Numbered from the stretch's first letter, positions 23,698 to 32,075 are shown. The stretch: 37,015 nucleotides of DNA from Pseudomonadota bacterium (GCA_023388075.1 JAEWGX010000081.1:1-37015), one strand, 5' to 3'. Notes: generated from the sequence alone by a model not told the origin. A program made the numbers and translations.

Positions 23698-24921
23698 ATG
23701 CCATTCGTCGATCGCGCCGGCGTGCGCATCCACTGGCGCAGCGACGGCCACGCCGACGCGCCGCCCCTCGTGCTGTCGAATTCGCTGGGGACCGACCTGG
23801 CCTTCTGGGACCCGGTGCTGCCGCGACTGGCGGAGTACTTCCGCGTGATCCGCATGGACACGCGCGGCCATGGCGCCTCCGACGCCCCGCCGGGACCCTA
23901 CGACCTGGGCATGCTCGCGGACGACACCCTCGCGGTCGCGGATGCTGCCGGAGTGGATCGCTTCGCCTTCTGCGGCGTATCGATGGGCGGCGCGATCGGC
24001 ATGCACCTCGGCATCCATCATGCGGGGCGCCTCTCCCGCCTCATGCTCTGCAACACCGCGCCGTCGTTTCCTCGGGACGTCTTCGATGCGCGCATCCGCA
24101 CGATCCGCGAAGGCGGCATGCAGGCCGTCGCCGACGGCGTCCTGCAGCGCTTCTTCACCGAGGCCTTCCGGCGGCGCAACGACAGCGTGCTCGCCAGCGT
24201 TCGCAGCACGCTGCTCGCCCTCGATCCCCAAGGCTATGCCGCCTGCTGCGCGGCCGTCCGGGACACCGCGCTGGAGGCGGACCTGGGGCGGATCACCACG
24301 CCGACGCTGGTGCTGGTGGGCGACCACGACCAGTCCACCCCGCCGGAGCGCGGCCGGGCCATCGCTGCCGCCATCGCCGGCGCCCAGGTGGCCGCGCTGC
24401 CGACCGCGCACCTGCCGCACCCCGAGCAGCCGTCCGCGTTCGTCGACCTGGCCGTGCCGTTCCTGCTGGGCGAGGCCCTGCCCAACTGCAACGGCCCGCT
24501 GGACCGGGCCGGCCCGCGCGCCGCCGAGACCCACGCCCAGGCGACCGAGCGCGGGCTTGCGCGCAGGCGCCGCACGCTCGGCGCCGCCCACGTCGATCGC
24601 CGCGTCGCGGAGCACGATCCCTTCACCGCCGACTTCCAGCAGTTGATCACCCGCTATGCCTGGGACGAGATCTGGAACCGTCCGGCGCTGGATCCGCGCA
24701 CGCGCCGGCTGCTGGTGCTGGCGATGATGGCCGTGCTCGGCCGCTGGGAGGAGTACGAGATGCACGTGGCCGCCGGCTTCGCTGCGGAGCTGCAGGCGGC
24801 CGAGCTGAAGGAGGTGCTGCTGATGGCCGCCATCTATGCCGGCGTGCCGGTGGCGAACACCGGCTTCGGCCTCGCGCGGCGGCACCTGCAGCCGACGCCG
24901 CGGCCGGCAGCCGAGCCGTAG
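23698..24921 (+). CDS. pcaL: Fused 3-oxoadipate enol-lactonase / 4-carboxymuconolactone decarboxylase
   Basis: Two enzymes are joined in 407 residues. The N-terminal part (about 1-260) is an alpha/beta hydrolase with nucleophile elbow GVSMG (Ser95), acid residue around GDHD (209-211) and His238 in TAHLPH, as in PcaD. The C-terminal part (about 285-397) is a carboxymuconolactone decarboxylase with WDEIWNRPALDPRTRRLLV and EYEMHVAAG, as in PcaC. The decarboxylase acts before the lactonase, so the order in the chain is the reverse of the reaction order. GGAGG stands before the ATG. It follows pcaB after 58 bp. Dioxygenase (pcaGH) and transferase (pcaIJ) genes are not in the window. Confidence 0.93.
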   Translation: MPFVDRAGVRIHWRSDGHADAPPLVLSNSLGTDLAFWDPVLPRLAEYFRVIRMDTRGHGASDAPPGPYDLGMLADDTLAVADAAGVDRFAFCGVSMGGAIGMHLGIHHAGRLSRLMLCNTAPSFPRDVFDARIRTIREGGMQAVADGVLQRFFTEAFRRRNDSVLASVRSTLLALDPQGYAACCAAVRDTALEADLGRITTPTLVLVGDHDQSTPPERGRAIAAAIAGAQVAALPTAHLPHPEQPSAFVDLAVPFLLGEALPNCNGPLDRAGPRAAETHAQATERGLARRRRTLGAAHVDRRVAEHDPFTADFQQLITRYAWDEIWNRPALDPRTRRLLVLAMMAVLGRWEEYEMHVAAGFAAELQAAELKEVLLMAAIYAGVPVANTGFGLARRHLQPTPRPAAEP

Positions 24922-24982
24922 GCGGTGCGCGGCGCGCGATCGGAGTAGGGGGGTATCGTTAGCCGGCGCCGCCGGGGCGACT

Positions 24983-24998
24983 GCGTCCTGGAGGACGC
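24983..24998. other. Short hairpin between converging pcaL and DUF3567 genes
   Basis: GCGTCC and GGACGC pair around TGGA. It lies in the 132-bp gap between two converging stops, where a terminator is expected, but no T tract follows on either strand. Its function is uncertain. Confidence 0.25.
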
Positions 24999-25053
24999 CG
25001 GGCTGGTGCGAAAGGGTGTGGGGAGACGGCCTTCGTTCTGTCTCGAGGGCGGA

Positions 25054-25305
25054 TCAGTGAAGGACCAGGGGCTGCTGCATCAGGCCCTGGAAACCGGCGA
25101 GGAAGTCGTCCACTTCCTCGATCGACGGCTCGCCGGCGATCAGCATGGTCACGTCATGACGGAACTTCTCCGCCATCGCGCCGCCGAGGAAGATCTCGCG
25201 CTTGCACGCCTTGTCCATAATCTCGTAGCCGCCCGCGAAAGCTTCCGGCTCGTCGCTCTTGAACTCGACGATGCAGAAGTTCGGACTGTTGTAAATCATG
25301 TTCAT
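25054..25305 (-). CDS. DUF3567 family protein
   Basis: A small 83-residue soluble protein of unknown function. It starts MNMIYNSPNFCIVEF, continues with AGGYEIMDK and REIFLGGAMAEKF, and ends with FQGLMQQPLVLH, which I recognise as the DUF3567 family found widely in Burkholderiales and relatives. GAGGA lies five to eight bases before the ATG at 25305. The frame is open further upstream to 25431, but those residues are not part of the family. It is probably a housekeeping gene; no role can be read from the sequence. Confidence 0.88.
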   Translation of the reverse strand: MNMIYNSPNFCIVEFKSDEPEAFAGGYEIMDKACKREIFLGGAMAEKFRHDVTMLIAGEPSIEEVDDFLAGFQGLMQQPLVLH

Positions 25306-25440
25306 AGGAATCCTCAGACGACAGGCGCCAGTGTTGGCCATGAGGACCCGGGTCAGTAGCAAGGCCCGATGAGCGTGCTGCGGGCACCGATGGACGTCCC
25401 GGCCCCGCGAAAGGCGTGTGAACTTTGTCACGCGCCCCGG

Positions 25441-26487
25441 CTAGGGTCGGTCGAACAGGCCCGCGAGCGGCTCGAGAAGGGCGGCGGCGCGGTCGCGATC
25501 GGCGCCCGCCGCGAGGCTCACGACCAACCGGCTGTCGAGCCGCCAGGTCGTCTCGTCTTCGGTGAGATCGGCCTGGTCCACTAGGAGCGGCTCGGCCGCG
25601 TCGATCCGGCCCCAGGCCCACCGGTACCAGGCGCGCGGCGTGCGGACCAGCGCGAGGAATCCCGCGACGTCCGATTCCCTCGCGAGTGAACCGAGCAGGT
25701 CGAGCATCGGACGCCGCTGCGCCACCGCTTCGCCGTCCCAGCGCCGGACCAGCAACCCCGCGCGGGCGAGCGATGTCGCAGGCACGGCGCTGAAAACCTG
25801 CCAGGCCGGACCGAGGGCACCGGGCGTCGCGGCGGCCGGCTCCCCGACCGCTGCGCCAGTCTGCCAGAAGGCCTCGTCGGCTCGCGTCGCCCGGCGGTCC
25901 GCCGGCGACCACCGGCCATCCTCGTCCGCCGTGCGGCGACGCGGCCACGGCCCGGCGCGCTCGAGCACCGCGGCGGCTGCGGCGAGCATCGCATCGTCGG
26001 CATCGTCGGGCAGCAGGAAGTCGCTCGCGAAGCCGAGGGCTGCGTCGCCCAGGCCGGATTCGTCGTCGGATCGCGCGGGGCGACTTGCCGCGGCGGTAAC
26101 CGGCACCAGCAGGCGCGACACGCGCAGGATGCGATCGAAAGGCGGGCTGCGCAACTGGTCGACGATCGCGTGGGCATGACCCGAGGGGTGGACGTTCACC
26201 AGCAGCCGCTCCCAGGGACCGGCGCGCAACAGCCGCGCGAGCGTCGCCCTGAAGACCGGGCCGGCGATGCAGCAGGCGCATCCGCCCGCGACGGCGAAGC
26301 GGTGCACGCCGCGGCCTGCGCCGTCTGCCTCGTCGACCTGGAGCGGTCCCGCGTCGTCGTTGTCGAGGATCGCCCAGCGCGCCGCGTCTGGGCGGGCGGC
26401 CATCAGCTCGCGCAGCAGCCTGTGCCTGGCGCGGCAAGCGACGCCGGCCACGACGGTCACGGGGATCGGGGTGGTGTCCGGCGGCAT
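25441..26487 (-). CDS. CobW/COG0523-like protein with degenerate P-loop
   Basis: The 348-residue protein follows the COG0523 metallochaperone GTPase plan: an opening strand VTVVAGV, a conserved metal-binding CxCC (Cys70, Cys72, Cys73 in GGCACC) and a following helix like that after the CobW zinc site. Where CobW has G-x4-GKT, this protein has GVACRARHRLL, with no Lys-Thr/Ser, so GTP binding is doubtful. The later part is Ala/Arg-rich and weakly conserved. It may bind metal without hydrolysing GTP, or may be decaying, although the reading frame is intact. A hypothetical gene diverges from it after 193 bp. Confidence 0.65.
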   Translation of the reverse strand: MPPDTTPIPVTVVAGVACRARHRLLRELMAARPDAARWAILDNDDAGPLQVDEADGAGRGVHRFAVAGGCACCIAGPVFRATLARLLRAGPWERLLVNVHPSGHAHAIVDQLRSPPFDRILRVSRLLVPVTAAASRPARSDDESGLGDAALGFASDFLLPDDADDAMLAAAAAVLERAGPWPRRRTADEDGRWSPADRRATRADEAFWQTGAAVGEPAAATPGALGPAWQVFSAVPATSLARAGLLVRRWDGEAVAQRRPMLDLLGSLARESDVAGFLALVRTPRAWYRWAWGRIDAAEPLLVDQADLTEDETTWRLDSRLVVSLAAGADRDRAAALLEPLAGLFDRP

Positions 26488-26680
26488 GGTCGGTTACCGG
26501 GGAAGTCTCCAGCCTGTGCACGGCTGCGGTTTCGGGGCGCCGATCGCATTGGCGGCGCGGGATCGCCGCGCCACCGGTCATCCCATCCCTGCCGCGTGCG
26601 ACTTCGTTCACCGCACGCCCGAGGGTACCCCGCTATGCTGGTCGGATCCAAACCCTGCCCCTTCAAGCGACGGAATCCGC

Positions 26681-27034
26681 GTGATCAAGGACAAGTTTCG
26701 AACCATTCTCGGGATACGCGCCAAGCGCGAGACCCCTGCCATGGGCGCGAAGCCCCGCATGGGCGGCAAGATCGCTCTGGGCTCGATGCGGATGTACGTG
26801 ACGGCCAACCCGTCCGACGAGCTGTGGTACTTCTTCTCGTTGCAGGGCTGGCGCGAGATCACGTTCCCCCGGGATCGCCGGAAGTACATCGACCTGCCGC
26901 GCGCGAGCTTCGACCTGCTTGCCCGCTGCGGCAGCGCGGAGCGCGAGGTCCGCTACCGCCAGCTCGTCGCCAGCGCCAACCAGCGAGCCCAGGCGAAGAC
27001 GCCGCGCCAGGCGGCGAGCAGCGCCGCGCGCTGA
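26681..27034 (+). CDS. Small hypothetical protein
   Basis: About 117 residues from a GTG at 26681. I do not recognise the family. It is basic and soluble, with an N-terminal Lys/Arg-rich part (KDKFRTILGIRAKRE), a compact middle with aromatic residues (YVTANPSDELWYFFSLQGWREITFP), and an Ala/Gln/Arg-rich tail. Codon use looks like the neighbours. The start is uncertain: an ATG at 26741 is another choice, and the frame is open upstream. Confidence 0.55.
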   Translation: MIKDKFRTILGIRAKRETPAMGAKPRMGGKIALGSMRMYVTANPSDELWYFFSLQGWREITFPRDRRKYIDLPRASFDLLARCGSAEREVRYRQLVASANQRAQAKTPRQAASSAAR

Positions 27035-27208
27035 GCGCGGGAGCCTGCCTGGCCCCACGCACGCGCCAACTCCACCCTTCCACGACCCGCGGCCGCCGGT
27101 GGTTACAGCCCCGGCATAGACCACCCAACTTCCGTTACAAAGTAGCGTCCTACCGGACGCGCGCTCCGGCGTTGATAGGGTCAGGGGCAGCCCAAGCGGA
27201 GTGGATGT

Positions 27209-27784
27209 ATGTTTGCAATCGACACGGACACAGGCGGGACCGGCCGGTCTCCGCGCACGCCCGCGCTCGGGGGCCGACTGCGCGGCAGCGCCCGAGCGCT
27301 CGCGGCGGGGTTCGTCTGCACCGCGGCCCTGGCCTTTTCCGCGCCGGCCACGGCCGGCGATCCGGCTTTCGGTGCCGTGCTCGGTGCCGGCGCGGGGGCG
27401 ATCATCGGTCATACCGTCGGGGGATCGGACGCCGCGGTGGTCGGCGGGATCATCGGGGCGGCGACCGGCGCGGTGGTGAGCCAGGCCCACCGCCACGCGG
27501 CGGTCTCCGTGCACTACCGCCCCTTCCCGCCCACCTACGCCCCGCCGATCTACGCGCCTCCGCCGGTCGTCTACGTCCCACCGCCCGTCTACTATGGCGC
27601 ACCGGTCCGCGTGGCGCCGCCGGTCTACGTCGCGCCACCGGTCGTGATCGTCCCCGGCCACCGCCACGGCTACCGGCATCACCATCGTAACGGGCACCGC
27701 GGACATTGGGCGCACCCGCCCCGGCACCGGGTCGATTCGCATCGGCACCGGCCGCCTGTCTTCCGGCCTTCGTACCCGCGCTGA
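27209..27784 (+). CDS. Secreted glycine-zipper protein with Pro/Tyr-rich and His-rich tail
   Basis: A 191-residue exported protein. A long N-terminal segment leads to a signal peptide (ALAAGFVCTAALAFSAPATAG) with cleavage near residue 49. Next is a glycine zipper (about 52-92, AVLGAGAGAIIGHTVGG and VGGIIGAATGAVV), a fold that inserts in or lies on membranes. Then come short repeats of Pro, Val and Tyr (YAPPIYAPPPVVYVPPPVYYG and so on, about 105-150), and a tail rich in His, Arg and Pro. GGAG lies about eight bases before the ATG. Similar small envelope proteins are common in betaproteobacteria; function is unknown, though the His tail could bind metal. Confidence 0.8.
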   Translation: MFAIDTDTGGTGRSPRTPALGGRLRGSARALAAGFVCTAALAFSAPATAGDPAFGAVLGAGAGAIIGHTVGGSDAAVVGGIIGAATGAVVSQAHRHAAVSVHYRPFPPTYAPPIYAPPPVVYVPPPVYYGAPVRVAPPVYVAPPVVIVPGHRHGYRHHHRNGHRGHWAHPPRHRVDSHRHRPPVFRPSYPR

Positions 27785-27801
27785 GGCTCGGGGCGCGCCG
27801 G

Positions 27802-28122
27802 TCAGTGCGCCATCGCCTCCGCGCCGTCGCCCGTGGCCGGCCGACGCTCGATGAACCCCATCTTGGCCAGCATGTCGAAGGCCTCGTCGAGGTTGCGGTA
27901 GCGCGGCAGGAGGTCGCGATACTCCGCCATGCTGCGACGGCCGTTCACCAGGAAGAGCAGCATCCGCAGTCGGTCGGGCAGTTGCGCATGGCCGCGGGCA
28001 GCCACGTGGGCGCCGCGTGGCGTCTGCATGAAGACTTCGTTGGAGGCGATCTCGCCCGGCCGGCCGTGCACCAGCGCCTCGAGGGTTCGTGACCAGTCGC
28101 CGGAAGTGCTGCTTCCATCCAT
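27802..28122 (-). CDS. Hypothetical protein with winged-helix-like C-terminus
   Basis: About 106 residues from the ATG at 28122. The C-terminal half (RLRMLLFLVNGRRSMAEYRDLLPRY, then LDEAFDMLAKMGFIERR) has the helix pattern of a small winged-helix or 'final turn' module seen attached to various betaproteobacterial proteins. The first half contains TPRGAHVAARGHAQLPDRL. No DNA target or partner can be named. An upstream ATG at 28233 would add an Arg-rich stretch that I judge non-coding. It lies downstream of the ABC permease gene on the same strand after 146 bp. Confidence 0.6.
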   Translation of the reverse strand: MDGSSTSGDWSRTLEALVHGRPGEIASNEVFMQTPRGAHVAARGHAQLPDRLRMLLFLVNGRRSMAEYRDLLPRYRNLDEAFDMLAKMGFIERRPATGDGAEAMAH

Positions 28123-28268
28123 GAGTCGGGCCTTGGGCTGCCGTCGCGCCGCCCGTCTCGGGCGGTCGCGGCCAGGTTTGGTGTCGAATCTACGCGCCAG
28201 TGTAGGTCGCGCCGTCACCACGCGCTGTGCCATCGGTCACGCCTCGGCGCAGACCGGCTCCGGGCGGT

Positions 28269-29018
28269 TCAGGACGGAACCCGGGCGTGCAGTCGCTGCT
28301 CCAGCCGCAGCAGCAGCCAGCCCGCCGCGGTGGCGAGCGCCGTGAGGAGAAGGGCCAGCGCGACAATGATGTCGATCTCGTTGCGCTCCATCGACCGGAC
28401 CAGCAGGTGCCCGAGCCCGCGCTGGGATGCGAACATCTCGCCGATCAGCGTGCCGAGCAGCGTGAGCGAGAAGCCGAGGCGAAAGCCGGTGATGATCTCG
28501 GGCAGGCTCGCGGGCACCAGCACGTGGAGGAACGTCTGGGCAGGCGTGAGCCGCATCGCCCGGCCCGCTCGCAGGTAGACCGCGGGAATGGTGCGAACGG
28601 CGTTCATCGTGAAGAGCGCCACCGGGATGATGCCGTGGATCGCGCCGAAGGCGATCTTGGCCGGCATGCCCAGCCCGAAGAGCAGCAGCACCACGGGATA
28701 GAGCGTGATCTTCGGAATCGAGTAGAGGGCGACCAGCACGGGCTCGGCCACCTCGCCGGAGAGCCTGTGCGCGCCCAACGCCACCCCGAGCAGCAGGCCG
28801 CCGGCGAGCGAGATCGCGAGCGCCACGGCGAAGGCGGTCGCCGTCTCCGCGGCATGCGCGGGGAAGTCGGGATCCGCCATCAGGCTTCCCAGCCGACGCA
28901 GCGTCGCAAGCGGCGATGTCAGGACTTCGGCGCCGGCGAGCCAGGAGAGCAGCTGCCACAGCGCGATCAGCCCTGCGAAGAGCAGCATCGTGTCGCGCAC
29001 GGGGGTGTCGCGCGCCAC
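28269..29018 (-). CDS. ABC transporter permease (SsuC/TauC type), second of two
   Basis: A 249-residue inner-membrane permease of the NitT/TauT import family with about six helices. The EAA-type loop is seen around LRAGRAMRLTPAQTFLHVLVPASLPEIITG (read in parts), and the preceding YSIPKITLYPVVLLLFGLG is typical. The GTG start at 29018 follows the stop of the first permease with no gap, and GAGGGGG stands before it. It is the last gene of the SBP-ATPase-permease-permease run. The substrate is unknown. Confidence 0.9.
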   Translation of the reverse strand: MARDTPVRDTMLLFAGLIALWQLLSWLAGAEVLTSPLATLRRLGSLMADPDFPAHAAETATAFAVALAISLAGGLLLGVALGAHRLSGEVAEPVLVALYSIPKITLYPVVLLLFGLGMPAKIAFGAIHGIIPVALFTMNAVRTIPAVYLRAGRAMRLTPAQTFLHVLVPASLPEIITGFRLGFSLTLLGTLIGEMFASQRGLGHLLVRSMERNEIDIIVALALLLTALATAAGWLLLRLEQRLHARVPS

Positions 29019-29771
29019 CTACCGACCCCCTCGCCGCTCGTGCAACCGGCGCTCCCAGGCGTAGAGCAGCAGGTTGAGCCCGCCGACCAGCCCGAGGAGC
29101 AGAATCATCAGGCCGTACATCGTCGCGTTGTCGAAGCTGTTGTAGGCAAAGGCGATCTGGAAGCCGAAGCCCGCGCCACTCAGCACGAACTCGCCGGCGA
29201 TGACGCCGATGAAGGCGTAGACGATGGCGAGCTTGACGCCGGTGAAGAGGTACGGGGCGCACGAGGGCAGCACCACGTAGACCATCTCCTCCCGCGTGGA
29301 CAGGCGCAGCGCTCGCGCGGTCCGGCGCAGCACGCGCGGCACGCGCTCGAAGCCGTGCAGCGTGTTCAGCGCCATCGCCACCACCGCGAACACGTAGCCG
29401 ATCGCCACCAGCGGCCACCGGTTCAGGCCGAACAGCACGATGAAGAGAGGATAGAAGATGAAGGTCGGCACCGCGTAGTAGCTGGCCAGCAGCGGGTCCG
29501 CGGCGCGGCGCAGCCGCGGCAGGCGGTACAGCAGCCAGCCGGCCGCGAAGCCGGTCACCACCGCCAGCGCGCAGGCCATCGCCACGTTGGTCAGCGTGAG
29601 CAGCATGTCCGCGGTGTAGCGCCCGGAGGCGAGCAGGTCCCAGGCGCCCTGCGCCATGCGGCTTGGCGGAATCACCGCGACCGGATCGACGAGCCCGGCG
29701 CGGCAGGCCCACTCGAGGGCGCCCACCGCCGCCGCGACGAGCAGCAGCCGCAGCCAGCCGGCGCGCGTCAT
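29019..29771 (-). CDS. ABC transporter permease (SsuC/TauC type), first of two
   Basis: A 250-residue permease of the same family as its neighbour, but clearly different in sequence. It carries YYAVPTFIFYPLFIVLFGLN and the EAA-like RTARALRLSTREEMVYVVLPS. Most NitT/TauT importers use two copies of one permease, so the pair here probably forms a heterodimer. The ATG overlaps the ATPase stop (ATGA). Confidence 0.9.
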   Translation of the reverse strand: MTRAGWLRLLLVAAAVGALEWACRAGLVDPVAVIPPSRMAQGAWDLLASGRYTADMLLTLTNVAMACALAVVTGFAAGWLLYRLPRLRRAADPLLASYYAVPTFIFYPLFIVLFGLNRWPLVAIGYVFAVVAMALNTLHGFERVPRVLRRTARALRLSTREEMVYVVLPSCAPYLFTGVKLAIVYAFIGVIAGEFVLSGAGFGFQIAFAYNSFDNATMYGLMILLLGLVGGLNLLLYAWERRLHERRGGR

Positions 29772-30595
29772 CGCAGGCTACGCGCCGTCGGCCGCGCGCC
29801 CGCTCCGAGCGACTTCAGCGACTCGTCCCGCAGCCGATGCCACAACCGCCCGGTGATCCGTCCGAAGGATTCGTCGGAGACGATGGTGCTGTCGCGGCCT
29901 CGCTCCCAGCCGGTCTCCACCACGTCGAGGAAGATGCCCGGCCGCGCCGACATCACGCCGACCCGGTCCGACAGCATCGCGGCCTCGTCCAGCGCGTGGG
30001 TGATCAGCATCACGGTGGCCCCGGTCTCGCGCCAGAGCGCAAGGAGCTCGTCGCCCATCAGTAGCCGGGTCTGCTGGTCGAGCGCGCCGAACGGCTCGTC
30101 GAGCAGCAGCAGCCGAGGGCGCATCACCAGCGTGCGCGCGATGCACAGGCGCTGGCGCATGCCGCCGGAAAGTTGCGCGGGGTAGGCGCGCGAGAAGTCG
30201 GCGAGACCCATGAATGCGAGCGCATGTGCCACCCGATCGCGGACCTCCGTCTCGGCCATGCCGGCGCGCCGCAGGCCGAAGGCGGCGTTGTCATGGACCG
30301 TCAGCCAGGGGAAGCTCGCGTCCTCCTGGAACACGATGCCCACGCCGTCGGGGACGCCGTCGACCGGGCGGCCTTCGAAGGCCACCGTGCCGGCATCCGG
30401 CGCGGCCAGCCCCGCGATCAGGTCGAGCAGCGTGGACTTGCCGCAGCCCGAAGGGCCCACTACCGAGAAGAACTCGCCCGCGCGCAGGTCGAGATCGATC
30501 GGGCCAAGCGCATGCACCGGCTCCGCGCCCGCGACGCCCGGATAGGTGCGGGTCACCCCGCGCAGGCGCGCGTGCGGCTCGCCGGAGGCCGTCAC
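29768..30595 (-). CDS. ABC transporter ATP-binding protein (SsuB/TauB type)
   Basis: A 275-residue ATPase for the two adjacent permeases. Walker A is GPSGCGKS (47-54), the Q-loop is in IVFQEDASFPWLTV, the signature is LSGGM (142-146), Walker B ends with Asp166-Glu167 and the switch His is 200. The Trp after the Q-loop is typical of nitrate/sulfonate/taurine ATPases. The GTG start overlaps the binding-protein stop (GTGA). Confidence 0.93.
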   Translation of the reverse strand: MTASGEPHARLRGVTRTYPGVAGAEPVHALGPIDLDLRAGEFFSVVGPSGCGKSTLLDLIAGLAAPDAGTVAFEGRPVDGVPDGVGIVFQEDASFPWLTVHDNAAFGLRRAGMAETEVRDRVAHALAFMGLADFSRAYPAQLSGGMRQRLCIARTLVMRPRLLLLDEPFGALDQQTRLLMGDELLALWRETGATVMLITHALDEAAMLSDRVGVMSARPGIFLDVVETGWERGRDSTIVSDESFGRITGRLWHRLRDESLKSLGAGARPTARSLR

Positions 30596-31572
30596 TTCTT
30601 GCTGCGCAGGTCCGGCGGCAGCAGGCTCTCGTCGATCACCTTGGTCCAGTCGAACGGCCCCTCGGGAATCGCCTTCACCATCTGCAGGCCCTTCAGCATG
30701 ACCTCCATCCCTTCGTAGTCGAAGTTGCCGAGGCTCCAGTACTCGCCCTTGCCGCTGCCGACGCTCTCGATCGCCGACTGCGCCTGCTCCGGCGGCATCT
30801 TGTACTCGCGCGCCATGATGGGCGCGGCCTCCTTCGGCTGCGCACGCACGAACTCCACGCCCTTGCGCCGCGCCGCGATGATGCCCTTGATGACGTCCGG
30901 ATTCTTCCTGAGGTAGTCGGTGCGCACGATGCCCACCGTCTGCGTCACCCGCGGCGCGATGTCCGTGGAGCGCCAGGCCTCGCGGAAGTTGGCCTTCTCC
31001 TTGCTCCACACCGGCTCCAGCACGTAGGTGATGTCGACGCCCTTCTCGCGCAGCGCCGTGAGGCCCGCGCCCACGCCTCCGACCGACTTGCGCTCGAGCC
31101 CGGCGAGGCCCTGCTCGTTCATCATGATCGAGGACAGGATGTCGGTGACCGACTTCGGGCTCGAGTAGCCCAGCGTGCGCCCCTTGAGGTCGCCAAACTT
31201 CGCGATGCCGGTATCGTCCTTCCGGGTGGCCCAGACCATGTCCGCGACCGACACCACGCCGGCATGCACGATGGTGAGGGGCACGCCCTGCTGGATCGCC
31301 GAGATCGCCGCGGGCAGCGCCACCTCGCCATAGGGAATCTCCGAGGCGAGCGCGTTGCGCACCGTGGTGCCGCCGCCCGCCGAGGTGATGAAGCCGGTCA
31401 CGTCCAGCCCGGCGTCGCTCTTGAACCAGCCCTTCTCGCGCGCGACGGCGAACGGCACGCCGTACATTCCGGCTCCGAAATGGGTGACGGTCAGGTCGAC
31501 CGCGACGGCCGCGCCGGCACCCCCGAGGGCGACAGCGAGCGTGGCCGCGCGAAGCAACGTGGCATGCAGCAT
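30592..31572 (-). CDS. ABC transporter substrate-binding protein (SsuA/NMT1 type)
   Basis: A 326-residue periplasmic protein that delivers solute to the permease pair. The signal peptide (LLRAATLAVALGGAGAAVA) ends near residue 23. The mature part has the SsuA/THI5-like layout: an early 'FAVAREKGWFK' helix, EVALPAAISAIQQGVPLTIV and the DLKGRTLGYSSPKSVTD loop. Sulfonates, nitrate, pyrimidines or aromatic acids are possible ligands; nothing here decides. GGAG stands seven bases before the ATG at 31572. The frame is open upstream to 31656, but that part is not a signal peptide. Confidence 0.9.
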   Translation of the reverse strand: MLHATLLRAATLAVALGGAGAAVAVDLTVTHFGAGMYGVPFAVAREKGWFKSDAGLDVTGFITSAGGGTTVRNALASEIPYGEVALPAAISAIQQGVPLTIVHAGVVSVADMVWATRKDDTGIAKFGDLKGRTLGYSSPKSVTDILSSIMMNEQGLAGLERKSVGGVGAGLTALREKGVDITYVLEPVWSKEKANFREAWRSTDIAPRVTQTVGIVRTDYLRKNPDVIKGIIAARRKGVEFVRAQPKEAAPIMAREYKMPPEQAQSAIESVGSGKGEYWSLGNFDYEGMEVMLKGLQMVKAIPEGPFDWTKVIDESLLPPDLRSKK

Positions 31573-31690
31573 GGAAGGTCTCCGTCGGTTGATTCTGTTG
31601 GCATCGCGTAGCGGCGGGTTCCGCCCCGTACGCGCTTCCCAGGCATTGGGGCGCAACGCTGTCCGTGGCGCAAAGCCGGCATTCCAATCG

Positions 31691-31720
31691 TTGACATGGC
31701 GCTCGGGCGCGCCCGATACT
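31691..31720 (+). promoter_or_regulatory. Sigma-70 promoter for the DUF2853 gene
   Basis: A perfect -35 TTGACA (31691-31696) and a -10-like GATACT (31715-31720) are separated by 18 bases. Transcription would start at about 31727, giving a 40-base leader before the ATG at 31767. It faces away from the divergent ABC operon. Confidence 0.6.
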
Positions 31721-31766
31721 GACCGTGGCCCTCGCCAACTTCGAACGACACACAGTGGAGGAACTC

Positions 31767-32075
31767 ATGGACTACCTGCCGGATGTGCGCAAGTACTCGC
31801 CCGATGCCAGTGAGGCAGCGGTCGCCGCGATCGTGAAGTACTGCGGCATCGCGCTGAGGAATCGGGATTCCTCGATGGTGTCCACTACCGACCCCAAGGA
31901 AATGGCCACCGTGAAGGAGGGCTTCGCCACGAAGAAGCTCGGGCTCACCCCCGAGCAGGCCGATGCCGGCATCAAGACGGTCATCGAAAAGCTGAAAGGC
32001 GACCGCACCAAGAGCCGCGTGACCTTCTATTACCTGCTGGCGGAGGCGACGGGTACGCTGGACAAGCTCGCCTGA
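31767..32075 (+). CDS. DUF2853 family protein
   Basis: A 102-residue soluble, mostly helical protein. The start MDYLPDVRKYSP, the middle VKYCGIALRNRDSSMVS and the end SRVTFYYLLAEATGTLDKL match the DUF2853 family as I know it. Function is unknown. GGAGGA lies five bases before the ATG at 31767; the in-frame GTG at 31725 coincides with the predicted transcription start, so it is unlikely. It is a single-gene unit converging with the TRAP binding-protein gene (19 bp between stops). Confidence 0.85.
   Translation: MDYLPDVRKYSPDASEAAVAAIVKYCGIALRNRDSSMVSTTDPKEMATVKEGFATKKLGLTPEQADAGIKTVIEKLKGDRTKSRVTFYYLLAEATGTLDKLA

Noticed and set aside
24983..24998. Intrinsic terminator between pcaL and the DUF3567 gene
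   Set aside because: A hairpin is present, but no T tract follows on either strand.
24983..27160. The same palindrome arms GCGTCC-N4-GGACGC at 24983-24998 and 27145-27160 as a repeat family
   Set aside because: Six-base palindromes are common at this GC content, the loops and flanks differ, and only two copies were seen.
28123..28233. N-terminal extension of the 27802-28122 gene to an ATG at 28233
   Set aside because: The extra residues are an Arg-rich low-complexity stretch without the character of the rest of the protein. The choice is not certain.
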